Below are positions 45,401 through 53,946 of a stretch of 64,000 bases of DNA, piece after piece. How positions within the stretch are numbered: the first letter of the stretch is position 1; each line of letters starts with the position of its first letter. The DNA comes from Anderseniella sp963700885. GTDB lineage: Bacteria > Pseudomonadota > Alphaproteobacteria > Rhizobiales > Aestuariivirgaceae. The notes under the pieces are model-generated. The model had not been told where the DNA came from. It searched no databases and worked only from the letters and a program-made list of their open reading frames with translations. Location of the stretch: the NCBI GenBank assembly GCA_963700885.1, contig CAVOZJ010000022.1, positions 62,001-126,000 of the forward strand, read 5' to 3'. Both the position numbers and the translations under genes were made by a program.

Positions 45401-46506
45401 TGTTGCAATACAGTGGCGGAACCACTGGCGTGCCGAAAGGTGCGATGCTGACCCACGCCAACGTCTTTGTAAATACCGAACAGATAAGACGCATGTACAG
45501 GGATGCTCGCGAGGGTCGCGAGCGTATACTGATCGTGCTGCCACTGTTTCATGTATTCGCAATGACAGTGGGCATGAATTACGGCATTGCCACGGGAGCA
45601 CGACTTGTATTGCTGCCGCGTTTCGAGATTGAGGAAACCCTGAAGACTATCAGGGATGCAAAGCCAACCATATTTCCGGCTGTACCGGCTTTGTTTTCCG
45701 CAATCAGCACACATCCCGGTCTCAACAAGGATGATCTCGCTTCGATTCGAATTTGCGTCTCTGGCGGCGCTCCATTGCCACTGGGCACAAAGACCGACTT
45801 CGAGGCTTTGACCGGTTGTCAGATTGTTGAGGGGTATGGTCTCAGCGAGGCTTCACCCGTTGCAACCTGTAATCCTGTTGATGGCATCCAGAAAGCCGGA
45901 TCGGTCGGTATACCGCTATCCGGCACAATCGTCGAAATTCGGGATCCGCAGAATCCAACAAGGCAAATGCCGCAGGGGGAAATTGGCGAAATTTGCATCG
46001 ATGGTCCACAAGTGATGGCGGGATACTGGCGGGGTCAGTCAGAAACCGCCCAGGCCCTGGACGGCCGCCTGCTGCATACCGGGGACCTGGGCTACATGGA
46101 CGAGGATGGATTTCTGTTCATGGTCGACCGCCAGAAGGACCTTATCCTCAATGGCGGCTTCAATGTCTACCCGCGGGTTGTAGAAGAAGCCTTGCAACAG
46201 TTTCCCGATGTGGCCGAAGCTGCGGTAATCGGCATTCCGCATCACCGGCAGGGCGAGGTACCAAAGGCTTTTGTGGTACTGAAAGCAGGTGCTGCTGAAT
46301 CAGCAGATGCCATTCATGCTTTTCTGGGCGACAAGCTGTCACCCATGGAAATGCCCAGGGAGATAGAGTTCCGTCAACAACTGCCGAAGACGCTAGTGGG
46401 AAAATTATCGAAGCAGGAACTGATCGATGAAGAGGCAACGCGTCGCAAACAGCGACAAATCAACCAGGACGATGTCATTGTCCCCGGCCGGATATCGCTA
46501 CCATGA
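42454..46506 (+). CDS. Fusion protein: acyltransferase, alpha/beta hydrolase and long-chain acyl-CoA synthetase
   Basis: A 1,350-residue protein of three enzyme units. Residues 1-250: a glycerolipid acyltransferase-like domain with NHFARFE (H60-x4-E65, where the usual motif is H-x4-D) and FFPEGGLVKDRR near 130. Residues 250-520: a helical region without recognised motifs. Residues 530-780: an esterase/lipase-like hydrolase with LVHGFLASP, nucleophile GFSTGG near 604, acid in GDADTVVDP and SDRHGIL histidine. Residues 800-1350: a FadD-like synthetase with QYSGGTTGVPKGAM near 985, YGLSEASP, HTGDLGYMDEDG and PKTLVGKLSKQEL. It could free a fatty acid, activate it and either re-esterify it or send it to oxidation. 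Start 42454 or ATG 42463. Its stop overlaps the thiolase start by four bases. Confidence 0.9.
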   Translation: MSPMVGRVEYDLDVDLRISKQACDWTVRAISTLRRRLSLNIKMHHKDDQLRNGQIFLFNHFARFETFVTNYVIFQETGKYCRTVATHEFFANNNSFGRYLLSLGAVPNNYRRLLPFLAEEILKGRKVVFFPEGGLVKDRRVMDADGQLNVYSRTSMRRRKHHSGASLLALTLDAFKIGILENHRRNNVPELERWVDKLQLGGVDELLSAVRQPTMVMPSNITFYPMRVGSNTLQRCAELFSGGLNPQLEEELLIEGNLLFKDSDMDIRVGNGIHSAKSFSFLERKLLGVAIRGINNLDEFFRDTCERLSWRERLVHASIKNHTDSMREACMREMYSGVTVNLSHLAAGLVLRHLDHDHDTIDRPAFHRMLYLAIKNLQNAADVHLHRSLTNPDRYAGIERTDAPQLSQFMVEADRLSLIRTDADSYSLLPKLRQEHDFENVRLQNPIDVYANEVAPIPAVQTALQDAYQRAGKLTDQDIARLRFDDELRALERDTQTFHRNRHQLLNNQQTATEDPSPYLLIPEDGGNGLGVVLVHGFLASPAELKQMGERIAAAGHPVIGVRLKGHGTSPHDLATRDWTQWLETVQTGYQIISAFARRVCLVGFSTGGALSLILAAQHPEKLAGVAAVSAPLKFRNKNLVFVPLLHGASKLLKMVPAADNRLAFRINESEHPHINYRHIPTKGIYELRRAVAAMNATLGDVVCPALIMQGDADTVVDPHSADMIYRRIGSADRQLQTVRSDRHGILNEDIDGTQDKVLAFLARIQASHPIELHREPIYPWETAYTGIGQWHTPLPAKPLFSILDESVVRFANRPCIEFMKRTHTYAEIAHQVDRAATGLQKLGVVKGTRVGLCMPNTPYSVICYFAVLKAGGIVVNINPLYAAQEIEHLVRDSAMEMAITIDLNQLFSKIAPLIDTAELRKVVVCNFSASLTTIKGTLFSIWKYNEISKLPNDERFIWFDALIENDGKYSVPEIDPENDIAVLQYSGGTTGVPKGAMLTHANVFVNTEQIRRMYRDAREGRERILIVLPLFHVFAMTVGMNYGIATGARLVLLPRFEIEETLKTIRDAKPTIFPAVPALFSAISTHPGLNKDDLASIRICVSGGAPLPLGTKTDFEALTGCQIVEGYGLSEASPVATCNPVDGIQKAGSVGIPLSGTIVEIRDPQNPTRQMPQGEIGEICIDGPQVMAGYWRGQSETAQALDGRLLHTGDLGYMDEDGFLFMVDRQKDLILNGGFNVYPRVVEEALQQFPDVAEAAVIGIPHHRQGEVPKAFVVLKAGAAESADAIHAFLGDKLSPMEMPREIEFRQQLPKTLVGKLSKQELIDEEATRRKQRQINQDDVIVPGRISLP

Positions 46507-47642
46507 GACCTGTCGTTATCGCAGCCTACGTTCGCTCGCCATTCACTCCTGCCAACAAGGGCGCCTTGTCTGGCATGCGCGCTGATGATCTCGCCGCGCA
46601 GGTCATCCGTGGCCTGATTGAAACAACCGGTATTGACCCTGGTGAGATAGAAGACCTGATTGTTGGCTGCGCTTTTCCCGAAGCCGAGCAGGGATTGAAC
46701 GTCGCCCGCCTGATCGGAGTCCTTGCAGGTTTGCCGATGAGCGTGACCGGTGTGACGGTCAACCGGTTCTGCGGATCCTCCATGCAGGCAATCCACATGG
46801 CGGCCGGCGCCGTGCAAATGAATGCAGGAGATGCATTCATCTGTGCGGGCGTGGAATCCATGACCAGGGTGCCGATCATGGGTTTTAATCCGATGCCGAA
46901 CCCGGCCTTGTTTGAGCGTTATCCGCAAGCCTACATTTCGATGGGCGAAACGGCGGAAAACGTTGCTGCAAAATATGGATTGAGCAGAACTGAACAGGAT
47001 GTCTTCGCCGATCTCAGCCACCAAAAGGCAGCTGCTGCACAGGCCGCCGGCCGGTTCGCCGACGAAATCATACCTATTGAAACCTCTGCAGGCACGGTAA
47101 ATGAGGATGGGTGCATCCGGCCGGAAACCACTCTGGAAAAACTGGCCGAATTGAAACCGGCATTTGACAAGGACGGCACCGTAACAGCAGGAACATCTTC
47201 ACCACTGACAGACGGCGCTTCTGCGGTGCTGGTCTGTACGAGCGAGTTTGCCGACAGGACAGGTCTGAAAGCCCTCGCGGTTATCAGGGGCATCGCGACC
47301 CATGGTTGCCAGCCCGAACTCATGGGAATTGGGCCCGTGGGGGCGTCAGAAAAAGCCTTGTCCAGAGCCGGTATCGGCGTGGAAGACCTGGACATCATCG
47401 AGCTCAATGAGGCGTTTGCCGCCCAGGCGCTGGCCAATGTTCAGGACCTTGGTTTGAAAACCGGCAAGATCAACCTCGACGGCGGTGCCATTGCAATTGG
47501 TCATCCGCTGGGTGCCACAGGTGCACGCATAACCGGAAAGCTGGCACAATTGCTGGTTCGCCAGGGCGCGCGATATGGGCTTGCAACCCAGTGCATAGGC
47601 GGTGGTCAAGGTATTGCAACCGTGTTGGAAGCAGCCCGTTGA
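46503..47642 (+). CDS. Acetyl-CoA acyltransferase (3-ketoacyl-CoA thiolase)
   Basis: A 379-residue thiolase. The acyl-binding cysteine is in NRFCGSSMQAIHMAA, the distal active-site residues in NEAFAAQALA and GGAIAIGHPLGATGAR, and the second cysteine in LATQCIGGGQGIA. It cleaves 3-ketoacyl-CoA with CoA, the last step of each beta-oxidation round. ATGA overlap with the fusion gene upstream, and overlap with the FadN-type gene downstream, show a tightly coupled operon. The pairing with a fadN-type partner suggests degradation rather than PHB synthesis. Confidence 0.95.
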   Translation: MRPVVIAAYVRSPFTPANKGALSGMRADDLAAQVIRGLIETTGIDPGEIEDLIVGCAFPEAEQGLNVARLIGVLAGLPMSVTGVTVNRFCGSSMQAIHMAAGAVQMNAGDAFICAGVESMTRVPIMGFNPMPNPALFERYPQAYISMGETAENVAAKYGLSRTEQDVFADLSHQKAAAAQAAGRFADEIIPIETSAGTVNEDGCIRPETTLEKLAELKPAFDKDGTVTAGTSSPLTDGASAVLVCTSEFADRTGLKALAVIRGIATHGCQPELMGIGPVGASEKALSRAGIGVEDLDIIELNEAFAAQALANVQDLGLKTGKINLDGGAIAIGHPLGATGARITGKLAQLLVRQGARYGLATQCIGGGQGIATVLEAAR

Positions 47643-49969
47643 TCAGCATCCGTAAAGCCGCCGTCATCGGATCGGGTGTCATGGGAGCTGGCATTGCAGC
47701 TCAATTTGCCAATGCCGGCATACCGGTCGACCTGCTGGATGTTGTGCCCCGCGTGACCGGTGACCGGGACGCCATCGCCAAGGGCGCCATAGAAAGATTG
47801 CTGAAGACTGATCCGGCCCCGCTGATGCACCTGCACAATGCCAGTCTCATTATGCCTGGCAACATCGAGGACCATCTGGACCGGCTTTCCGGATGCGACT
47901 GGATCGTTGAGGCGGTAATCGAGAAGCTCGATGTCAAACAGGGACTATACAGAAAGGTCGCGAAGCACTGTCATGACAATGCTGTGGTTTCGTCCAATAC
48001 ATCGACAATACCGCTTGCCTCATTGGTCAAGGGTTTGAACAAGACCTTTTGCAGTCATTTTCTGATTACGCATTTCTTCAATCCGCCACGCTACATGCGT
48101 TTGCTTGAAATTGTCACCGGGCCGGAAACCCGCGACGATATTGCTGGCGCGGTACGTGACTTTGCAGACCGGTCGCTCGGCAAAACGGTAATCGACTGCA
48201 AGGATACACCCGGCTTTATAGCAAACAGACTGGGCACCTACTGGCTGCAATGCGCTGTCGTCACAGCGATAGACAAGGGGATGGAAATTGAAACGGCTGA
48301 TGCCACAATTGGCGCACCGTTCGGCATTCCCAAGTCAGGTGTCTTTGGTTTGCTGGATATGGTGGGCCTGGATCTGATGCCACATGTCCTGTCCAGCATG
48401 GAAGCTGCACTGCCGGCCGATGATCCTTTCCACTCCATCCACCGCGAACCGCAATTGATCAACCGCATGATCGCGAACGGTTACACGGGGCGGAAAGGTA
48501 AAGGCGGCTTCTATCGGCTTGAGGAAACTGCCGCCGGGAAAACCAAGCAGGCAATGGATCTTGCAAGCGGCACCTACCATGATGCAAAACGCAAACCGCG
48601 TTTTGCAAGCCTGAAAGGCGCCCGCAAGGGCAACCTTAGGGCATTGATGGGCCATCCCGATGCGGCCGGCCGGTACGCCTGGGAAGTGATGGCACGAACA
48701 TTGTCGTATGCCGCCTGGCTGATACCCGAGGTTGCCGACAATCCGGCCGTTGTCGATGAAGCAATGCGACTGGGCTACAACTGGAAACACGGACCGTTCG
48801 AGTTGATCGACAAACTGGGTCCAGCCTGGTTTGCCGGCAAGTTGCGCAGTGACGGTAGTCCGGTTCCTGCCTTCCTTGATAAGGTTGGTGATGCCACATT
48901 TTACCGGGTCGAGAGTGGCAGGCTGCTTCAGCTCACGCATTCAGGCGAATATGTGCCGGTGCAGCGCCCCGGCGCCGTATTGCAGCTGCGTGATATCAAG
49001 CGCAAGTCCAGGCCGGTAGCAACCAATCGCTCGGCCAGTTTGTGGGATGTTGGCGACGGCGTGGCCTGTCTGGAATTCCACTCAAAAATGAACTCCCTGA
49101 ACCCCTTGAGCCTATACATGGTCAACAAGGCAGTCGATATCGTGCAACGCGATTTCAAGGCACTGGTCATATACAATGAAGGCGAACACTTCTCCATCGG
49201 CGCGAATATCGGCCTGTTGCTGATTCCGGCATTCCTGCGAACCTGGTTCCTTGTAGAGCCGTTGGTCGCGATGGGTCAGAAGGCCTACAGGCGTATGAAA
49301 TTTTCGGCTTTTCCAGTGGTTGGCGCACCGTCCGGAATGGCTCTGGGTGGCGGTTGCGAGATACTGTTGCACGCTGATGCCGTACAGGCCCATGCCGAGA
49401 CCTATCCAGGACTGGTAGAGACAGGCGTTGGCCTGGTGCCGGCCTGGGGCGGCTGCAAGGAGATGTTGTTGCGCTGGACTGGCAATGCGGAACTGGAAAA
49501 GGGACCTATGCCACCTGTCATAAAGACTTTTGAGACAATTGCCATGGCAACAGTCGCCAAATCTGCTGCAGAAGCGCGCGATCATCTTTTCCTGCGCGAG
49601 CATGACGGCATCACCATGAACCGTGACCGGTTGCTCGCTGATGCCAAGCAACGTGCCTTGAGTCTTGTTCCCGGCTACCAGCCGCCGCCGCATGCGAAGC
49701 TGCGGCTTCCCGGTTCCACGGCGCTGGTCGCGATGGAACTGGCCATTGCCGGTTATCGCAAGCAGGGCAAAATTACGCCTCACGATGTCACGGTTGCCCG
49801 GGCGCTGGCAGAGGTTTTGTCCGGAGGTGAGACCGATATAACTGACACGCTCGGCGAAGATGACATCCTTGCCCTGGAGCGCAAGGCGTTCCTGAAACTG
49901 GTTCGGACCAGCAACACGATTGCCCGCATCAAGCATACGCTGAAAACCGGCAAGCCGTTGAGGAACTGA
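47639..49969 (+). CDS. Bifunctional 3-hydroxyacyl-CoA dehydrogenase / enoyl-CoA hydratase (FadN type)
   Basis: A 776-residue enzyme. Residues 1-390 form the NAD-dependent 3-hydroxyacyl-CoA dehydrogenase (KAAVIGSGVMGAGIAAQF; catalytic SHFLITHFFNPP region) and about 455-690 the crotonase domain (EHFSIGANIG oxyanion region, GMALGGGCEILLHADAV, ETGVGLVPAWGG). The dehydrogenase-first order is that of Bacillus FadN and opposite to E. coli FadB. The start is TTG 47639, overlapping the thiolase stop, with GGAAG seven bases upstream; no ATG exists at a sensible place. It does the middle two steps of beta-oxidation. Confidence 0.92.
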   Translation: MISIRKAAVIGSGVMGAGIAAQFANAGIPVDLLDVVPRVTGDRDAIAKGAIERLLKTDPAPLMHLHNASLIMPGNIEDHLDRLSGCDWIVEAVIEKLDVKQGLYRKVAKHCHDNAVVSSNTSTIPLASLVKGLNKTFCSHFLITHFFNPPRYMRLLEIVTGPETRDDIAGAVRDFADRSLGKTVIDCKDTPGFIANRLGTYWLQCAVVTAIDKGMEIETADATIGAPFGIPKSGVFGLLDMVGLDLMPHVLSSMEAALPADDPFHSIHREPQLINRMIANGYTGRKGKGGFYRLEETAAGKTKQAMDLASGTYHDAKRKPRFASLKGARKGNLRALMGHPDAAGRYAWEVMARTLSYAAWLIPEVADNPAVVDEAMRLGYNWKHGPFELIDKLGPAWFAGKLRSDGSPVPAFLDKVGDATFYRVESGRLLQLTHSGEYVPVQRPGAVLQLRDIKRKSRPVATNRSASLWDVGDGVACLEFHSKMNSLNPLSLYMVNKAVDIVQRDFKALVIYNEGEHFSIGANIGLLLIPAFLRTWFLVEPLVAMGQKAYRRMKFSAFPVVGAPSGMALGGGCEILLHADAVQAHAETYPGLVETGVGLVPAWGGCKEMLLRWTGNAELEKGPMPPVIKTFETIAMATVAKSAAEARDHLFLREHDGITMNRDRLLADAKQRALSLVPGYQPPPHAKLRLPGSTALVAMELAIAGYRKQGKITPHDVTVARALAEVLSGGETDITDTLGEDDILALERKAFLKLVRTSNTIARIKHTLKTGKPLRN

Positions 49970-49978
49970 AACATAGTC

Positions 49979-52396
49979 ATGACATCTGCTTTCATAGTCA
50001 GCGCACTTCTCTGGTTGGGTTTCGGACTGTATTCCAGTCGCGGATACCTGGCCTGGGTTGGGGCGCTGGTGCTCTGCTTTTTAGCATGGGTCAGTTGTTA
50101 CGGTGCGCTGACCGGCGGCAGTATGGTGTTTGCCATGACTGTCGCCGCGCTCGCCGCAGCGTTCGGAGTTCCCTTTTTGCGCAGGAAGCTTTTTTCAGCA
50201 CCGGCGATGGCCATGGTACGCCGCATCCTGCCGGACGTGGGAGAGACCGAAAGGATAGCGCTGGAGGCCGGGTCGGTCGGATGGGACGGCGAGTTGTTTT
50301 CCGGTAATCCTGACTGGAAGCAATTGCTTGACTTCAAGTCTCCCCCTCTCAGCAGGAACGAGCAGGAATTCCTCGACGGTCCGGTAGAGGAGTTCTGCCG
50401 CATGATCGATGATTGGGAGGTTTCCCAGCTCAGGGATCTGCCCAATGATGCCTGGGCGTACCTGAAGAAGCACGGCTTCTTTGGCATGATCATACCTGAA
50501 GAACACGGCGGGCTGGGTTTTTCAGGCCTGGCACAATCTACCGTCGTGGCCAAACTAACCAGTCGCAGCATTACCGCGGCCGTCGTTGTCATGGTGCCAA
50601 ACTCCCTGGGACCTGGCGAGCTGTTGCTGAATTACGGAACTTATGATCAGAAAAAATACTATCTGCCACGACTGGCGCGCGGCGAGGATATACCCTGTTT
50701 TGCCCTGACAGAGCCGACCGCCGGCAGTGATGCGGCTGGTATCGTGAGCCAGGGCGTGGTCTGCAGGGGCCGTTATGACGGCAAGCAGGTCATCGGCCTC
50801 AGGCTCAACTTCTCCAAGCGCTATATCACCCTGGCACCTGTCGCAACCGTGATCGGACTGGCCTTCCAGGCATCTGATCCCGACGGATTACTCGGTGGCA
50901 AAACCGAACTTGGCATCACCTGTGCGCTGTTGCCTCGCCATCTGAAAGGTCTGGATGCCAGTAACCGCCATGATCCGATGGGTGTCCCGTTCCCCAATGG
51001 TCCCGTTTTCGGCAAGGATGTTTTCATTCCGCTGGACTTTGTTATTGGCGGCCAGGCCGGGATTGGACAAGGCTGGCGTATGTTGATGGAGTGCCTGGCA
51101 GCCGGCAGGTCAATTTCATTGCCGGCACAGTCGGTTGGAGCAGTCCAGCTGGCCGCCAGGACAGCTGGTGCCTACGCGACAGTGCGCGAACAGTTTGGAA
51201 TCCCCATTGGCCGCTTCGAGGGCATCGAGGAGCCTCTGGCCCGGCTTGCCGGACATGCCTACTTCATGGATGCGGCGAGGCGGCTGACCTGCGGGTTTGT
51301 TGATGATGGCCAGAAACCATCTGTACCGTCTGCCATCGTCAAGGCGTATCTCACCCAGGGCATGCGTCAATGCATGAGCGATGCCATGGATATTCTCGCA
51401 GGCGCCGGCATCTGCCGTGGGCCTCGCAACATTCTGGGCAAGGGTTATGTGGGAGTGCCGATTGCCATCACTGTTGAGGGAGCCAATATTCTGACACGCT
51501 CAATGATCGTGTATGGGCAAGGCGCCATCCGCTGTCATCCGTTCGTGCAGGATGAAATGTCTGCCGTGGCCGCCAACGATCTTGGCAGATTCGACAAGGC
51601 CCTGTTTGGCCATTTGAATTTCATCGCTGCCAACGCCGTGAAGTCGTTGTGGCTTGGTCTCACAGGCGGCAGATTGGCAAATGCGCCGGTGAACGGCGAA
51701 GATGCGCGGTACTATCGCGAACTGAACCGTTACAGTGCATGTTTTGCGTTACTTTCAGACGTTGCACTGATAACACTTGGCGGGTCACTCAAGCGGCGGG
51801 AAAAGATAAGCGGCCGGTTCGCGGATGCATTGGCCTGGATGTACATGGGCTCGGCCGCCCTGAAGCGGTTCCAGGACGACGGCCGACTGGAAGAAGACAA
51901 GGTGCTGCTGCAGTGGTCGATGGAATTTGCCATGTTCCAGATTGAAACGGCATTGGCCGGAGTGCTCGCCAATTTGCCGTCGCGTCCCGTTGCCTGGCTG
52001 GTCAAACCGTTGATCCTGCCGCTGGGTTTGACACAGAACATGCCATCCGACGCACTCGGAGCAAGAGTCGCCCGTGTTCTTCAGGATGGTGACCGGCGGA
52101 GAGAACGTCTGACAGCAGACATATTCGTACCTCAAGATGATGCCCCCGGCCTGGGTTTGCTCGAACGCGCATGCGAAGCGGCTGTTGCTGCCCGGCCCGC
52201 CGCTGAAAAGGTGCGCAAGGCGATTCAGACCGGCAAACTGGAAAAACAGCCCGCTGTTGATCAGGCAGAAAGAGCTCTGAAAGCCGGTGTCATCAGTACT
52301 GGTGAGAAGATCGTACTGGAGCATGCGGCCTCAACTGGAAACCGGGCCATCCAGGTGGACTGGTTTGACGCCGCAACATACAAGGAGCTCTGTTGA
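49979..52396 (+). CDS. fadE: Long-chain acyl-CoA dehydrogenase (FadE type)
   Basis: An 805-residue dehydrogenase of the long FadE class. Residues 1-75 hold two or three hydrophobic segments (VSALLWLGFGLYSSRGYLAW and the next), indicating membrane association. The dehydrogenase core spans about 120-560 (CFALTEPTAGSDAAGI, DILAGAGICRGPRN), and a C-terminal FadE extension follows (about 570-790). The length matches E. coli FadE (814). It makes the trans-2-enoyl-CoA that feeds the FadN-type enzyme 9 bases upstream. Electron acceptor genes (etfAB) are not in the window. It is the last gene of the operon. Confidence 0.93.
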   Translation: MTSAFIVSALLWLGFGLYSSRGYLAWVGALVLCFLAWVSCYGALTGGSMVFAMTVAALAAAFGVPFLRRKLFSAPAMAMVRRILPDVGETERIALEAGSVGWDGELFSGNPDWKQLLDFKSPPLSRNEQEFLDGPVEEFCRMIDDWEVSQLRDLPNDAWAYLKKHGFFGMIIPEEHGGLGFSGLAQSTVVAKLTSRSITAAVVVMVPNSLGPGELLLNYGTYDQKKYYLPRLARGEDIPCFALTEPTAGSDAAGIVSQGVVCRGRYDGKQVIGLRLNFSKRYITLAPVATVIGLAFQASDPDGLLGGKTELGITCALLPRHLKGLDASNRHDPMGVPFPNGPVFGKDVFIPLDFVIGGQAGIGQGWRMLMECLAAGRSISLPAQSVGAVQLAARTAGAYATVREQFGIPIGRFEGIEEPLARLAGHAYFMDAARRLTCGFVDDGQKPSVPSAIVKAYLTQGMRQCMSDAMDILAGAGICRGPRNILGKGYVGVPIAITVEGANILTRSMIVYGQGAIRCHPFVQDEMSAVAANDLGRFDKALFGHLNFIAANAVKSLWLGLTGGRLANAPVNGEDARYYRELNRYSACFALLSDVALITLGGSLKRREKISGRFADALAWMYMGSAALKRFQDDGRLEEDKVLLQWSMEFAMFQIETALAGVLANLPSRPVAWLVKPLILPLGLTQNMPSDALGARVARVLQDGDRRRERLTADIFVPQDDAPGLGLLERACEAAVAARPAAEKVRKAIQTGKLEKQPAVDQAERALKAGVISTGEKIVLEHAASTGNRAIQVDWFDAATYKELC

Positions 52397-52749
52397 TATC
52401 CAGGAAACAGCCGGTTTGACATTTTTCACTTCCGGGTATTTTGACTCGCCGCTCGATGACCCATACTGTCCGCTAGAACCGTTTCCTGACCTGTCAGATG
52501 TGCGATTTCCCAATCGGCTGGACCTGACGCTGTTTGACAAAAGTTGTTTCCTGAACAATGGCAAGGTTCATATCCAGCCCCCGGCATGACCCCCTCACTG
52601 GATTAATTTTCCGGCGATATTCCTCAATCCGGAATCCGCTTGAATGTGCTTGAACAATGATTGTCTAATCGAGCTGGCCGGGCGTGCAATCCGGGCCAGA
52701 ACGAGCAAAACCCGAGTATACAGTTTGAAACTGCCAGGAACAGAAAATC
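52397..52749. other. Non-coding stretch after the beta-oxidation operon
   Basis: 353 bases between fadE and a VOC gene on the same strand. No credible coding frame, RNA or clear terminator was found. A TTGACA at 52416-52421 followed 15 bases later by TATTTT could be a poor promoter. Confidence 0.5.
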
Positions 52750-53130
52750 ATGCAACTCAACAGGCTGGACCATGTCAATGTCAAAACGGCAAATCTTGAT
52801 GAGATGATCAAATGGTACGAGGCCGTCCTCGGAATGACGTCTGGCGCCAGGCCACCATTTCCATTTCCAGGCGCATGGATGTATGCAGGTGAATATCCGG
52901 TGGTTCACCTGGTTGGTGTTGACTCTGATCCGGTGGGAAAAGACCCCAGGATTGAACATTTTGCACTGTCGGCAACAGGTTTTGCATCGTTTATAGAAAA
53001 TCTGGACAACCGGAATATTGACTACAAAGTCGTCAGGGTGCCCGGCATCGAGGTCACCCAGGTCAATGTTTCTGATGTTGATGGCAACCACATCCACATC
53101 GACTTTCAGAGCCGCGACGCTGAAGCATAA
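52750..53130 (+). CDS. VOC family protein (glyoxalase/dioxygenase fold, short)
   Basis: A 126-residue single VOC domain. It opens with NRLDHVNVKTANLDEMIKWY, with the metal-ligand histidine in LDHV; HFALSATG and VSDVDGNHIHIDF supply the second half of the fold and a likely metal-binding His/Glu-Asp cluster. Family members act as glyoxalases, fosfomycin-type thiol transferases or ring-cleavage dioxygenases; no subclass can be chosen. AGGA lies upstream of the ATG. It is a single-gene unit by spacing. Confidence 0.85.
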   Translation: MQLNRLDHVNVKTANLDEMIKWYEAVLGMTSGARPPFPFPGAWMYAGEYPVVHLVGVDSDPVGKDPRIEHFALSATGFASFIENLDNRNIDYKVVRVPGIEVTQVNVSDVDGNHIHIDFQSRDAEA

Positions 53131-53300
53131 CCTCTGTTGAAACCTTCAGACCGCCGTTGAGTACCGGGCCACCGTCTCGTCATACAGTCCGTACAAACAT
53201 GCGTACATATGAGTGTTGATTGCCTTGGCGGATCACCTTTACGCCGTGCGCCGCTGATGATCCGCCGGAATTATGTGGTGGTGCGGTTGGAAACGTTGGG

Positions 53301-53636
53301 TCAGACGCCTGCCTCCGCACGTGCAGGCTTGGGTCTGATTCCCATCCAGTTCATACCAACAGGGCCAAAACAGGTCACGCCATCCGGCCGAGTGATCAAC
53401 ACTGTCCATGAGCCTGCCTCGGAGATGTAAAGCTCCATCATCTGACCGGCGTTTATCAGGCCCATTCCTTGTCTGGTCTCCTTGAACTTCGTGCCCAGAA
53501 ATGCCACTACATCCTTGTGTTTACCGCACTTGGCGGCCAGCGCATTTGCATCTTTAGGCATGAATGTCGTGGCCGAAATCAAAGTGGTTGCCGCGACCGC
53601 GGCGGCGAAGCTGTTTCTGAATGTACTGTTAGTCAT
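53301..53636 (-). CDS. Small secreted protein of unknown function
   Basis: A 111-residue protein with a signal peptide (residues 1-30, ending PKDANALAAKC) and a mature part with two cysteines (in AAKCGKHKD and GVTCFGPVG) that may form a disulfide. The pattern GSWTVLITRPDGVTCFGPVG recalls a group of small periplasmic proteins found in alphaproteobacteria, without known function. AGGAG precedes the ATG at a good distance. It is on the strand opposite to both neighbours. Confidence 0.7.
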   Translation of the reverse strand: MTNSTFRNSFAAAVAATTLISATTFMPKDANALAAKCGKHKDVVAFLGTKFKETRQGMGLINAGQMMELYISEAGSWTVLITRPDGVTCFGPVGMNWMGIRPKPARAEAGV

Positions 53637-53946
53637 GCTGATCTCCTTGATCAGGCTCTCAGGGCCAGCGGGAGATCCTTTGGAGCATCAGCCACTTTGC
53701 GGCCCGCGGAGCCATTCTTTGCTGTTAGGGGTCAATTCTTGCCTCCTGATTGTTTGGCTTTGACCTATTTTCAATGAGCATAATGATTCGATCAGCCGGC
53801 CGATGTGCGGTTTTTCACAAACAGAACTGTATGCAATGTTCGCGGCTGACGCAGGTCCGGCGCGGCGAGCAGCAAGTTGTGCGGGCCAGAAATTTATTGC
53901 CCGGAAAACGGGTGGTCTGGATTGCGGCTTCGTGCAATGAGACCGC
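53637..53946. other. Non-coding region between divergent genes
   Basis: 310 bases between the start of the secreted protein gene and the start of the broken DMT transporter gene. I see no gene, RNA or strong repeat in it. Confidence 0.5.

Noticed and set aside
52287..52589. 100-codon open frame across the fadE end
   Set aside because: It starts inside fadE in another frame, and the part beyond fadE has no domain or start site of its own.
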